Shown in pieces: positions 48,427 to 57,371 of a stretch of 64,000 nucleotides of DNA. The stretch is from Dichotomopilus funicola. Lineage: Eukaryota; Ascomycota; Sordariomycetes; Sordariales; Chaetomiaceae. Under the pieces are notes generated by a model, which did no database searches, was not told the origin of the DNA, and saw only the letters and a program-made list of their open reading frames with translations. The stretch lies in assembly GCF_033296635.1 (NCBI RefSeq), contig NW_026944025.1, positions 248,001 through 312,000 of the forward strand, in the 5' to 3' direction. Every line of letters starts with the position of its first letter. Position 1 is the first letter of the stretch. Position numbers and translations under genes: made by a program.

Positions 48427-49929
48427 ATGGCTAACCGTCGTGGTTCCATCGCTGCCATTGCTGAAGAGCGGCAGAATCTGGCATCGCTCGATGTAAGTCG
48501 TCCAACCACCACATAACAATCCTCACCAAATTACAACTTAATCTATGACTAAACAAACATCTAAACCCCCCACAGTCCTCCATCATTGACCGCCTCCCCT
48601 CCTTCTCCGCCGCCCTTTTCGAAGCCAAAACTCACAAGCGACTCACGTTCGAAGCCATCGCCAAGCATCTCGGCCGCAGCGAAGTCGCCGTGGCAGCGCT
48701 GTTCTACGGCCAGGCGCGGGCCTCGCCCGAGGATGTGGTGAAGCTGACCCAGCTGCTGGGCCTGTCGGCGGAATCGCTGTCCGGGGCGACGGTCGCGCAG
48801 CTGACGGGGTTTCCGGACCGCGGACGTGCGGGGCCGATGCCGCCTGTTGAGCCGCTGATTTATCGGCTGTATGAGATTGTGCAGAACTATGGGTATGCGT
48901 TTAAGGCGGTGATGAATGAGAAGTTTGGGGATGGGATTATGAGTGCGATTTGTTTTAGTAGTGAGGTTGAGAAGGAGGTGGTGAGTGCTGCTTGTTTCTG
49001 TTCTGGTATCCGGTTCTTCATGCCGATTTCCCGTCTTCTGGCTTTCCCGGCCTCTCTCGGTCTTCATCCTTGGATGGGTTGACCTGGTTCCGGTGGTTCC
49101 CTTCTGACTATCATTGTTCTCCCATCATCCGCCATGGTTCGGGATATTGTTATCCTCGGATCATACAGTATCCCCCGCGACGGACGATAGCAGGCTGTAG
49201 TCCGAGGGACCCCGGGCATTCTTCGCGGCGCAAGGGAGAGGCGTAAAGGGGCGAGAAGGGGACAGAAACAACCCGGCTGACGAACACGATTTGGAATAGG
49301 ACGAGACGGGCGCGCCGTGGGTGGTCATCACGCTCAAGGGAAAGTGGTAAGTCCGGCATTGCTCGCCTTTCTCTCCGCTGTCCATGGCCCCCATCACCAT
49401 CCTCAAGGCCGCAACTCTTCGGTTCGTGCAAGTAGACGATGATGATACTCGGTCGATGACCAGACGATCGTCGTTGACTTTGCGTATCCAACCCCCACTT
49501 GCCCACCTGCCTACCGTCTAGTCCAAGCCTACCCACAAACAGCACACACACATCTCTAGGAGCTCCACAGTCATACACTGGTTCGGCCCCCGTCCTCCAC
49601 GCACAGTGACGGGTGGCCGACTACCGTCGCTCCCTATCATATCCCCTAGCCCATCGCATGGGTTATCCCTCTCTTCCTCTCTCTCGGTAGCCTCGGCGTG
49701 GCTGTAGCCCGGGGACTTGGAGCCCTCGGGGGGCTCGGTGACTGGCTAGGACTGCATATCCCGTTTTCGGTTCATCTCCGCCGAGCTCTCCCTTCCTTCC
49801 TTTCAGTTCCCGGCAGACAATGTATGCTGCGTGGTGTGCGGCATTTCCTGTAGCTCGCTTTATCCGGATGTGGGTGTGTCTTTGCTGATTCACTGTGTCC
49901 AAACCAGGCTCCCTTTTAGTCGTTTCTAA
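48427..49929 (+). CDS. cyn1: Cyanate hydratase (cyanase)
   Basis: Converts cyanate plus bicarbonate to carbon dioxide and carbamate, which decays to ammonia; a cytosolic decamer in known members. Four exons join in phase: 48427-48492, 48576-48980, 49300-49346 and a 22-nt last exon at 49908-49929, giving 179 residues. The N-terminal helical domain (residues 23-100) resembles a DNA-binding fold, as in the family. Catalytic Arg119, Glu122 and Ser145 correspond to E. coli Arg96, Glu99 and Ser122 at a constant offset of 23. The conserved core NEKFGDGIMSAI is intact. The last exon encodes LPFSRF and a stop, completing the family C-terminus (E. coli ends GKYLPTKPF). If the third intron is not removed, a stop follows Trp173 at once. 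The introns lengthen downstream (83, 319, 561 nt), unusual among the genes here. Confidence 0.93.
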
Positions 49930-50282
49930 GACTATAGTCCGGCCACTCTTAGAGTCTATCTCGCCGGTCTCAGCGATGGACAAATAGGCGTGGTTTTAGC
50001 TGCTTTCTTTCTTTCTCCATGGGGGCCGAATGTATGCGGCCTGGAGCGTCCTGTACTTCTTTCTCTCCTAGACTAGCCAACCACGGGATCCCGGGATGTG
50101 CATCGACGGGGTCGAGGGAGTCGATGGGTAGCATTTCCAAGGCGAACTGGCCCCCGAATGCAAACACCCAATCGCGCCCATCCTCGGAATCCCGAGTGGA
50201 CGTTATTTGGTGATTTTTGGGTAGGTTTCGGTGACGTTGAGTGGGTTTGATGTCGCTTTGCGGGTCGGGAGTCGGGGAGTCA

Positions 50283-50304
50283 AGGGGGGCCAAGGGGGGC
50301 CAAG
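50283..50304. repeat. Tandem AAGGGGGGCC units
   Basis: Two complete 10-bp units and the start of a third, immediately upstream of the AACAAT repeats in the pheromone gene promoter region. Confidence 0.7.
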
Positions 50305-50329
50305 GTCAACAAACATTGGCTCAGGGGTC

Positions 50330-50370
50330 AACAATACTAAGAGAACAATACTAAGAGAACAATACTAAGG
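50330..50370 (+). promoter_or_regulatory. Three 14-bp repeats with AACAAT cores
   Basis: The unit AACAATACTAAGAG occurs at 50330, 50344 and 50358, the last truncated after AACAATACTAAG. A related AACAAA lies at 50308. AACAAT/AACAAAG is the core type bound by HMG-box proteins such as fungal MAT HMG regulators and SRY. The nearest downstream gene is the pheromone precursor, starting about 0.85 kb away. A regulatory role is inferred. Confidence 0.45.
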
Positions 50371-51069
50371 CCCAACGCCACCACGAGTCAGCCATTGACA
50401 GCTTGCGAGATCGGCAACAAAGTTCCAGACTGCTCCCGACTGCGACTCTGCCTGTTTCGACTCAAACCTCACATCATCAATCAAACACACCAAACACACC
50501 CACAGCGCGGAATGTTGTGCATCCCCAAACCTCGCAGCCGAACTCCATAGTTTCCGCCCTAATGCATATGGCGCACGGTTCTGAGAGGCGCAATATGCTC
50601 CGGAGGCTTTCGCATCTCTCTCCCTGGATACCCTCTCCCTCTCCCTCGCTCCCTCGCTCACTCGCTCACTTGCTCATCCACTCCCTCGCATCACGGGGCC
50701 GTCCGCAGCGGCCTTGTCTCCTCGTAAGGACAATGCTTAGAGCCCTATCGAGCACAATGCTAGACAGGTTCGTCCACGCCCTGGCCCCTCTTTCTCCGGC
50801 TTTCTCTATTTCGATAGGGCTGTGTTTGTTCATGCTGAGAACACCAAAGGGAGGGTCGTGAAAGAATACCACAGGCCGAAAGATTGCGCTTGCTACTCTT
50901 ATCTCCCCCATTCTGTACCTGCACGCCCAATGTAGTAGTAGGCAAGGCAGGGTAGCTGGAAGCAGGAAACGCATCCGATGAGGAACCGCGAACAGTAACG
51001 GTGGCTCTTTGAGGTTTCCTTCTCGTCCGTAAATGTGGATTCCCAATCTTCTGATGCTTCGACTTTGTC

Positions 51070-51076
51070 TATAAAA
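51070..51076 (+). promoter_or_regulatory. TATA box of the pheromone precursor gene
   Basis: TATAAAA lies 130 bp before the start codon. Transcription would start near 51100, leaving a leader of about 100 nt rich in CAAC/CTCA sequence, typical for a strongly expressed fungal gene. Confidence 0.6.
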
Positions 51077-51205
51077 CAACCCTCTATCCCACATCCAAAG
51101 CCATCTTCTTCTCTCTCACCATCACGCTCTACACAACTCAACTCAACAACACTACTACAAGAATTCCAGCTTTTTTAAAGCCAAACCCCCCAACCAACCA
51201 TCAAC

Positions 51206-51280
51206 ATGCCTTCCACCACCCAGACCCAGGCCCCCAAGACCTCCACCTCTGCCTTCAACGCCTACTGCGTTGTCATGTAA
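51206..51280 (+). CDS. mfa1: Lipopeptide (a-factor-like) mating pheromone precursor
   Basis: A 24-codon frame, MPSTTQTQAPKTST then SAFNAYCVVM, ending at TAA. It has every hallmark of an ascomycete hydrophobic pheromone precursor: 20-30 residues, MPST-type start, Ser/Thr/Pro/Gln-rich leader, an Asn-x-Tyr-Cys segment and a C-terminal CaaX box (CVVM) directing farnesylation of Cys21, removal of VVM and carboxymethylation. The mature peptide would be released by N-terminal cleavage near the Asn-Ala-Tyr region and exported by a Ste6-type transporter to act on a Ste3-type receptor of the opposite mating type. Context supports a real gene: a TATA box, a CA-rich leader, a purine-poor Kozak region (CATCAACATG) and over 1 kb of non-coding sequence on each side, consistent with the long untranslated regions of such genes. 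The gene is too short for routine ORF calling. Confidence 0.85.
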   Translation: MPSTTQTQAPKTSTSAFNAYCVVM

Positions 51281-52599
51281 ATATGACATCCAGTGTCTTC
51301 TCGGTGCCTGGGCGGCCGTGATGAGAGACCCGAATTTTCCCCATCGACATCTCCTGCCATGATCACCTCTTCTGATTCTCTCTTCTGGTATCATGGTCCA
51401 CGAGTGGGGGAACCTCATCACGGTCACACAACCCACACCAAACAACACCCGCTGCTTTGTCAACCACCGGCCTCAACCAAAAACGTCTCACCAACGCCCG
51501 CCCGCCAATCACTACCATCAGTCTTTTTTTTTTGCCTTCGCTTCGTTTCGTCTACAGTTTTTGAAGCACAAAATTCTCAAACCTTTTTGATATCATCATG
51601 GCGGATCCAAGGCCCATTCTTCTCTCAGCAAACTCGGCAAACACCTTTCTCTTATATCGACTCTTCACTCAACAATGACCTCTTCGACTCGTCTTTTCCG
51701 GTTATCACGACGTCACAGACCAACCCAAACCCCCCTTCTCAGATTTTTCTCTCTCTCCCTGTTCACTCCCAGCCGCGAGGGCTATTTCGCGATATCGTTC
51801 TCAACGCTGGCGAGTTGGATCGGGGGGGTAAAACGGCGACAGAAAAAGATTCGCGACCTTTTTTTGCCCTGTTCCTACAGGAGGAATGGCCTGGTTTGGT
51901 TTGCTAGATAGCTTCTTGGGAATGGTTTCGGATGCGGAGGAAGTGGAAGGGGAAGATGGGAGGATGGGGTTCCAACTAGTTTGTTCTGGGCGGAAGATGG
52001 GAGTTCCCCTTGGGTTTCGCTTTTTCTTCGTCCTTGGTATATCGGAGGAGGAGTGGTAAATAAGTCAAAAATTGAGGCCGGTTTGACAACAAATCTTGAG
52101 TTCTTTGCTTGTTTAAGTGACTTGAACATGACTTGATTCCAGAAATTCTACAACATCCACCGGGAGTAGACAACGGCAACAGCACTTAACTTACCGCGCT
52201 CTACTTAATCCTGTTCCTTTGTAAACCTTTAACGCCATTTCCCAATCATCACCAAACACCACCCCCAAAATCTCAACAGACGTCGTCCCCCCGGATCTCG
52301 TACCCGTCGGATCTTGTACCCACGCCAACATGTCTAACTATGACTGTCTTGCAGCACATCATCTGAGCAAAAAGACAAAAAAAAAAAGCAAGAAATACCC
52401 GTCTCCTCAACCAACTCCCCAACACCACCAACCCACCCCCGAACACCACATGGCGTTCCCGCCAACAGCCGCAACCAACAACAACCAACAAAACCCATGC
52501 TATTGGGGCCGTATCTATGAGCACTATGTTGTGTTTTGCTGTGTGGCACAATGGGTGGCATATGATGTGAGAGTTTGGTTTTTGAGGTTATCATTCGAA
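51281..52599. other. 3' flank of the pheromone gene
   Basis: 1.3 kb without a supported gene. The proximal part is C/T-rich and probably includes a long 3' untranslated region. The overlapping open frames (for example from 51293, 204 codons) are Ser/Pro/Thr-rich and have no domain. Confidence 0.55.
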
Positions 52600-52679
52600 G
52601 CCCGCATGGCTCAGTGGTAGAGCGTGTCACTAGTAAATTCTCTATGACAAGGTCACTAGTTCGATTCTGGTTGTGGGCA
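52600..52679 (+). tRNA. tRNA-Thr (anticodon AGT) with an 8-nt intron
   Basis: All stems form. Acceptor GCCCGCA pairs TGTGGGC (one G-U); D arm GCTC-AGTGGTA-GAGC; anticodon stem TGTCA/TGACA; T arm ACTAG-TTCGATT-CTGGT; discriminator A. The anticodon loop is 15 nt instead of 7: CTAGTA then an 8-nt insert (AATTCTCT) before the last A, placed right after position 37 as in nuclear tRNA introns. The anticodon is AGT (read as IGU), decoding ACU/ACC threonine codons. A TTTT terminator is at 52692-52695. TGGCTCAGTGG is the A box and GTTCGATTC the B-box core. Confidence 0.93.
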
Positions 52680-52691
52680 GTCAAATTTCTC

Positions 52692-52695
52692 TTTT
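52692..52695 (+). terminator. RNA polymerase III T-run terminator
   Basis: Four Ts, 13 nt after the tRNA-Thr discriminator base. Confidence 0.6.
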
Positions 52696-53086
52696 GGCTG
52701 GTTTGGTATTTTTATCTCCTTGGCTCGTGTGAACAATGTATTACCTCTTCTAGTACTCGTTTTTGAGACAGATGGGTGATGCATGGTGGGCAAACGACAG
52801 AGACTTGAAAGGGGTGGAAAGGTGCAGGTGGGATCGAGGATGCCAAGGTCAATCGTTCCTGCTTGGGACTCTCGAAACTAGACAGCATATCCCTAGTCCT
52901 AGATCCAATTCACAAATTAGAATTTTAATTTTGTAAACTTTCCTCCTTATTATGTTCCACTCCCTGTCTAATGCTCTGCGATCCTCCAGAATACACCTCG
53001 TTCTTTCATTAGGCAAGATCAGGGCATGTATACGTCAGTGTTCTGCAGGAATCCGAGATACAAGCTGACAAGTTTATGAAGCGGGG

Positions 53087-53094
53087 TTAGGGTT
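53087..53094. promoter_or_regulatory. Telobox (TTAGGGTT)
   Basis: The same octamer and orientation relative to + as upstream of eL36, here 144-151 bp before the EBP2 start codon. It suggests Tbf1-type control of ribosome-related genes; this is inference. Confidence 0.55.
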
Positions 53095-53237
53095 GTTGCT
53101 CCAACACCCCTGCAATCTCGCCCCACCTTCCGTATCTTATCGCTTGACCCAGCCAAAAAAGTTTTGGAAGTTTAGAAGCTGCAAGTCCATCAATTCACCG
53201 TGACACCGTCCCCACCAGCCAACCAACCATCAGCACA

Positions 53238-54595
53238 ATGGCGAAGAAAGGCACGACGCAATCCCCCAAGGCCGGCTCTAAGCCGAGGTCACAAGCCGCG
53301 AGCACCAAACCAAATAAGCAAAAGGGCGACAGGAGAAAGTCCAAGGAGCCCGTTGTCGCGGAGGTCGTCGAGGACGAAGAGTGGGAGGACGAGAGCGACA
53401 AAGAGGAGGTCCCCGCAACCAATGGCAGCAAAACGAACAAGAGGAAAGTTAGGGAGGAGGAATTGAGCGAAGAAGACAGCGAAGAGAGTGATAGCGACGA
53501 CGAAGACGACGATGGGCATGGCGGCATCGACCTAGCCGGGATAGACGACTCTGATTCAGAATCGGAACTCGACTCGGACGGCGGCGCGGACGGGAACGAT
53601 GAGGACGAGGAAATAGACGTCGACGAGCTATCCGCCGAAGATGAAGAAGATGAAGAGCAAATCGCCGCCGGCACCCGAGTACGCCAAACAATCAACAACA
53701 AGGAGGGCCTCCTCGCGGCGCTTCGGCGCTTCGCCCTCGACACCAACCCCAAAACCGTCCCTTTCGCCTTCCACCAATCCGTCACCTCCAGCAAGAAGAC
53801 AGAAGAATCTATCCCGTCCGTCGATGACGACCTCGAGCGCGAGCTCGCCTTCATGAACCAATCGCTCGAGGCGGCGCGCCAGGCGCGCGCGCTGCTGCGC
53901 AAGGAGGGTGTGCCTTTCACGCGCCCGTCTGATTTCTTCGCTGAGACGGTGCGCAGCGACGAGACCATGCAGAAGGTCAAGGCCAAGATGGTTGAGGAGG
54001 CGACGGCGAAGAAGGCCTCGGCTGAGGCCCGCAAGCAGCGCGACCTCAAGAAGTTTGGCAAACAGGTCCAAGTGCAGAAGCAGCAGGAGCGCGCTAAGCA
54101 GAAGCGCGATACCCTCGAGAAGATTAACCTGCTTAAGCGGAGTACGTTTTGCCACTTCTAGTCTACCCCTTTTTTTCATCTACGGTCCAAGTCCTACGTT
54201 TACTAACTTTTACCCCCCTCCCAGAACGACAAGACGGCGGCTCCTCCGCCCTCGGCGCAACCGAAGCAGACGACCTCTTCGACGTCGCCATCGACAACGA
54301 GCTCCGGTCCGCCGGCAACGGCAGCAACAAAAAGCGCTCCGCCGCCGGCGGCGACAGTCGCGCCCCCAACGCCAAGCGGCAAAAGAAGGACGCCAAGTAC
54401 GGTTTCGGCGGCAAGAAGCGCCACCTTAAGTCTGGCGATGCTATGTCGTCGGGAGATCTCAGTGGGTTCAATGCGAAGCGCATGAAGAGCGGTGGTCGGC
54501 CAGGTGGCGCTGGTGGCCCTGGTGGAGGGCCTAAGAAGGGTGGGAAAGCGCCGCGGCCGGGGAAGGCTCGGAGGGCTGCTGCGGGGAGGAGGTAG
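53238..54595 (+). CDS. EBP2: rRNA-processing protein EBP2
   Basis: Nucleolar factor needed for 27S pre-rRNA processing and 60S assembly, homologous to yeast Ebp2 and human EBNA1BP2. Two exons (53238-54141, 54225-54595; 83-nt intron with a perfect TACTAAC branch site at 54201-54207) give 424 residues. Lys-rich start, then a very acidic disordered region (about 40-140), then the conserved Ebp2 core: a segment DDDLERELAFMNQSLEAA, then the PFTRPSDFFAE motif, then a long Lys/Arg-rich coiled coil. The C-terminal exon carries the family signature KYGFGGKKR and SSGDLSGFNAKRMK and ends in a Gly/Lys/Arg-rich nuclear targeting tail. The telobox in its promoter matches the one at eL36. Confidence 0.92.
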
Positions 54596-57371
54596 GGCGG
54601 TGGTTTTGGTAATGGGTGAGGGGTGATGGGGCAGAGTGTCGAACTAGGCACGATGTACTTGTTGATGCTATTGTTCTATGGGAGAACGGGCTGGGTAATA
54701 CTGTTCAAGGTAGCCACATTCAATTTTGGCGTTCATTGTTGGGCTGTCTTGTCAAGTCTGGCCGATTCCCCGTCGCCTCCCTTCGCTGCTGATCTCATTG
54801 CGAAATGGACGAGGTCATGTGTGGGATACTCACAAACAAGTCCATTGTTCTTAGTGATTGTGGTGTTCGAGCAAACGACCTCACGAAAGCTTGGAACGAC
54901 ACAAAACGAGGGCTCAAACATCAATGGAATCAAACTCTAACGTCCTTGGTACCCCAAGTAGCAAACAACCCTAGCAGAACCAGCGCTATCCTTGACGTTT
55001 CTTGTTTTCATAGATATCACAATCACTTGGAGGCTGGTTCTCACCTCCAGCTGCTAGGAAAATGCCCCTTAGCCCGGATATTTTCCAAAGGCCCGCAATT
55101 CAACCCAAGTCTCGTAACTTGAATGAGATACCAACGTTCTCGTTGCCGCTCCCCACCGTTGATCTCAGCATTGCAGGTGGTGATGAAGCCCGACACCCTT
55201 TCATAACAGCGCACAGGATGAAACAAAAGGTCGGGACGTTAGAAATAGTAAAAATCACTTCCTTGAACGACTGATATTTCGAGAAATTTGCCAAACCGAG
55301 TGCTATTGTAACCCATCATGAAATCCGGAATCACTAGACGTTAAGGAATAGTCCTAAAGCTAGCAGTCGTAACCAGGAAAAGAAATAAGGGGGGGGGGGG
55401 GTCACTATCAGAAACACCATGCCGTGATATTGAAATGGCAATTGCTTGCCCCGATACTTACTATCCCATGCTCACCACCACCAGCCCAACTCCATCATCT
55501 CGGTCCGTTAACATAAAACCCGAGCCAACATAAAGAGCTAGACAACGAGATACACAGACAAACAACCAATCAGTATAAACGCTTGCTAGTCTTAGTCGTT
55601 TCCTGCAGTACATCCGGCTAGCTAGCTATAGATGTTGCAACTACCCTTTCTCCCCAACCAACCCAACAACCAATTCAACAATTATCTCCCACTTATAGCT
55701 TTCCTGCTTCTCGTCCTGACACAAGCCGTACCTACAGAAAGTATTCCCACCACCCCATCTCCCCATTTCTCACCTTTTTCTCTATTTTCCCCCTCCCTGT
55801 TTTACCAGCTCCTCCCCTTCCTAAAAGGAGTCAACACTCCACCAAAATGGAAGAAATGATTCATGTTCCATTCGTCATATATCGACATATATCACATCAT
55901 ATCTTCCCTGTTCCGTTCTCTCCCCATTGCCCCCTAACGTGCTTTGTGTATACCGCCTAGTAGGTCGGGACGTAAGCGCGTAGCTAAGACAGACGAGTAG
56001 AAAGCAAAGCAGCAGATACTGCCACAATGGAAGACGCGGATAAAGCCCACTCCAACGAGAATCGGCTGGGAAGACAGACCACTTCAGAAAACGGCAAGAC
56101 AGAAGCAACAACCGGGATACATCCACCATGGAAAATGGAACGTGGAACAGGAACAGGAAAAACAAAAACAAAGAATTCGTTCGTTCGTTTCATGACTCTG
56201 GCTACGCGTAATGTTGCCCAGCCGGGTGTTGGCCCGGTCAATAAATAACTAAGGGGACCGCTTCAAAGAGTACGGTACGGTACGGTACAGTACAGTACCA
56301 CAACCAACAACAACATTCATCAAAGGAAGACAGGAGGAGGGTGGGCTGGGGAGAGGAGGTCAGAGGACAAAAAACAGGTAGAGAACAAAAAACCAAACAG
56401 AGGTATTGATGATGATGATGACTCCTACACTCCTCTCCCCATCCGTGTACCCTTACATCCCTCCCGCCCGTCCTCCCAATCCTCCTTCCTTTGGCCCTAT
56501 CCCCTGCCATATCCTTCCCTGTTCCCTTGACCCGTCCCCTTAAGCCCCCCCTGACTTTCCGTTCCTACTACTCGCCCCATCACCCGTATCATCCCCCCTT
56601 CGTTGCTTGCCTACCCATTTGCCTGCCTGCCCTGACTAGATACTAAAGAAAACCCAAGAAAAGTACAAAACACCAAACAAAAGCAATGGCAGAGTGAACA
56701 CAACAAAGAACGCAAAGCTGGCTCAAACACTCAGAAAAGCAACAGCGGCGGCAGATCTGTTTCTGTTCTCCAAAAAAAGGGGAAGAAAGCAGAAAAAGAA
56801 AAGGAAAAACAAAGCTTAGTAAGCGACGGTGAGGAGACCGAAAACGCTAAGAATCCTTCATGGTATCGTGCAACGCCCAACCATGCTCGCAGAGGGATAA
56901 CGGTGTTGATCGGTAATGGTAGGTGGGTGGGATGACGGAAGCCGGAGTCACCAAGTCTGATGATCAGGTGAGTTGGCGGTGAGAAGGGAGAGGAAAAGAG
57001 GAAGGCGATAATGCCTCAAGATTCGTCGGATATGCTGTATCGGAACGGGTTGCGCTTCGCTTTGTACAGTACCACGCCATGCCGTGCCGTGCTTTGATGC
57101 CATGCTTGCCTCGCCATGCTCGCCATGCTGCTTTGCAACCGGATAGACATTACGGAATAACGCCATGCAAGACAGATGAGAGAAAAAGAACAGAAGAAAA
57201 AAAAGATTTGTGTGTGCGGGTTGTGGATTTGTGCGCCTGGGGTGTGTATGTCCCGGTTCCGAAGACGACGCTGAGAAAGAGACGTGCGAACGAATAAATA
57301 GATAAAAAACCAGGCGGGGGTATCAATAGGAAGGACCATAAATTCCCACAATGCGTTCTTCTCTCTTCGTA
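54596..57371. other. Convergent intergenic region
   Basis: 2.8 kb between the 3' ends of EBP2 and SamB/Mub1. It includes a 13-G run (55389-55401), TACGG repeats (about 56276-56294) and CATGC-type repeats (about 57075-57130). A 75-codon frame at 55632 with a hydrophobic N-terminus is not convincing. No gene is supported. Confidence 0.6.
56276..56300. repeat. TACGG/TACAG pentamer repeat
   Basis: Three TACGG units followed by TACAG units. Simple low complexity in the SamB/Mub1 3' flank. Confidence 0.6.

Larger units (their letters stand above)
49930..51205. promoter_or_regulatory. Cyanase 3' flank and pheromone gene promoter region
   Basis: 1.28 kb between cyanase and the pheromone gene. It holds GGGGGGCCAAG repeats (about 50283-50304), three AACAAT repeats (50330-50370) and a TATA box (51070-51076). 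The small overlapping open frames do not look coding. Confidence 0.65.
52680..53237. promoter_or_regulatory. EBP2 promoter region
   Basis: About 0.56 kb between tRNA-Thr and EBP2. Apart from the tRNA terminator, the only element I recognise is the telobox at 53087-53094. Confidence 0.6.

Noticed and set aside
53195..54061. 288-codon minus-strand Ser-rich frame
   Set aside because: The poly-Ser arises from the acidic codons of EBP2 read in reverse.
55632..55859. 75-codon frame with a signal-peptide-like start
   Set aside because: The hydrophobic stretch is short, the rest is Pro/Ser/Phe low complexity, and there is no promoter or family support.
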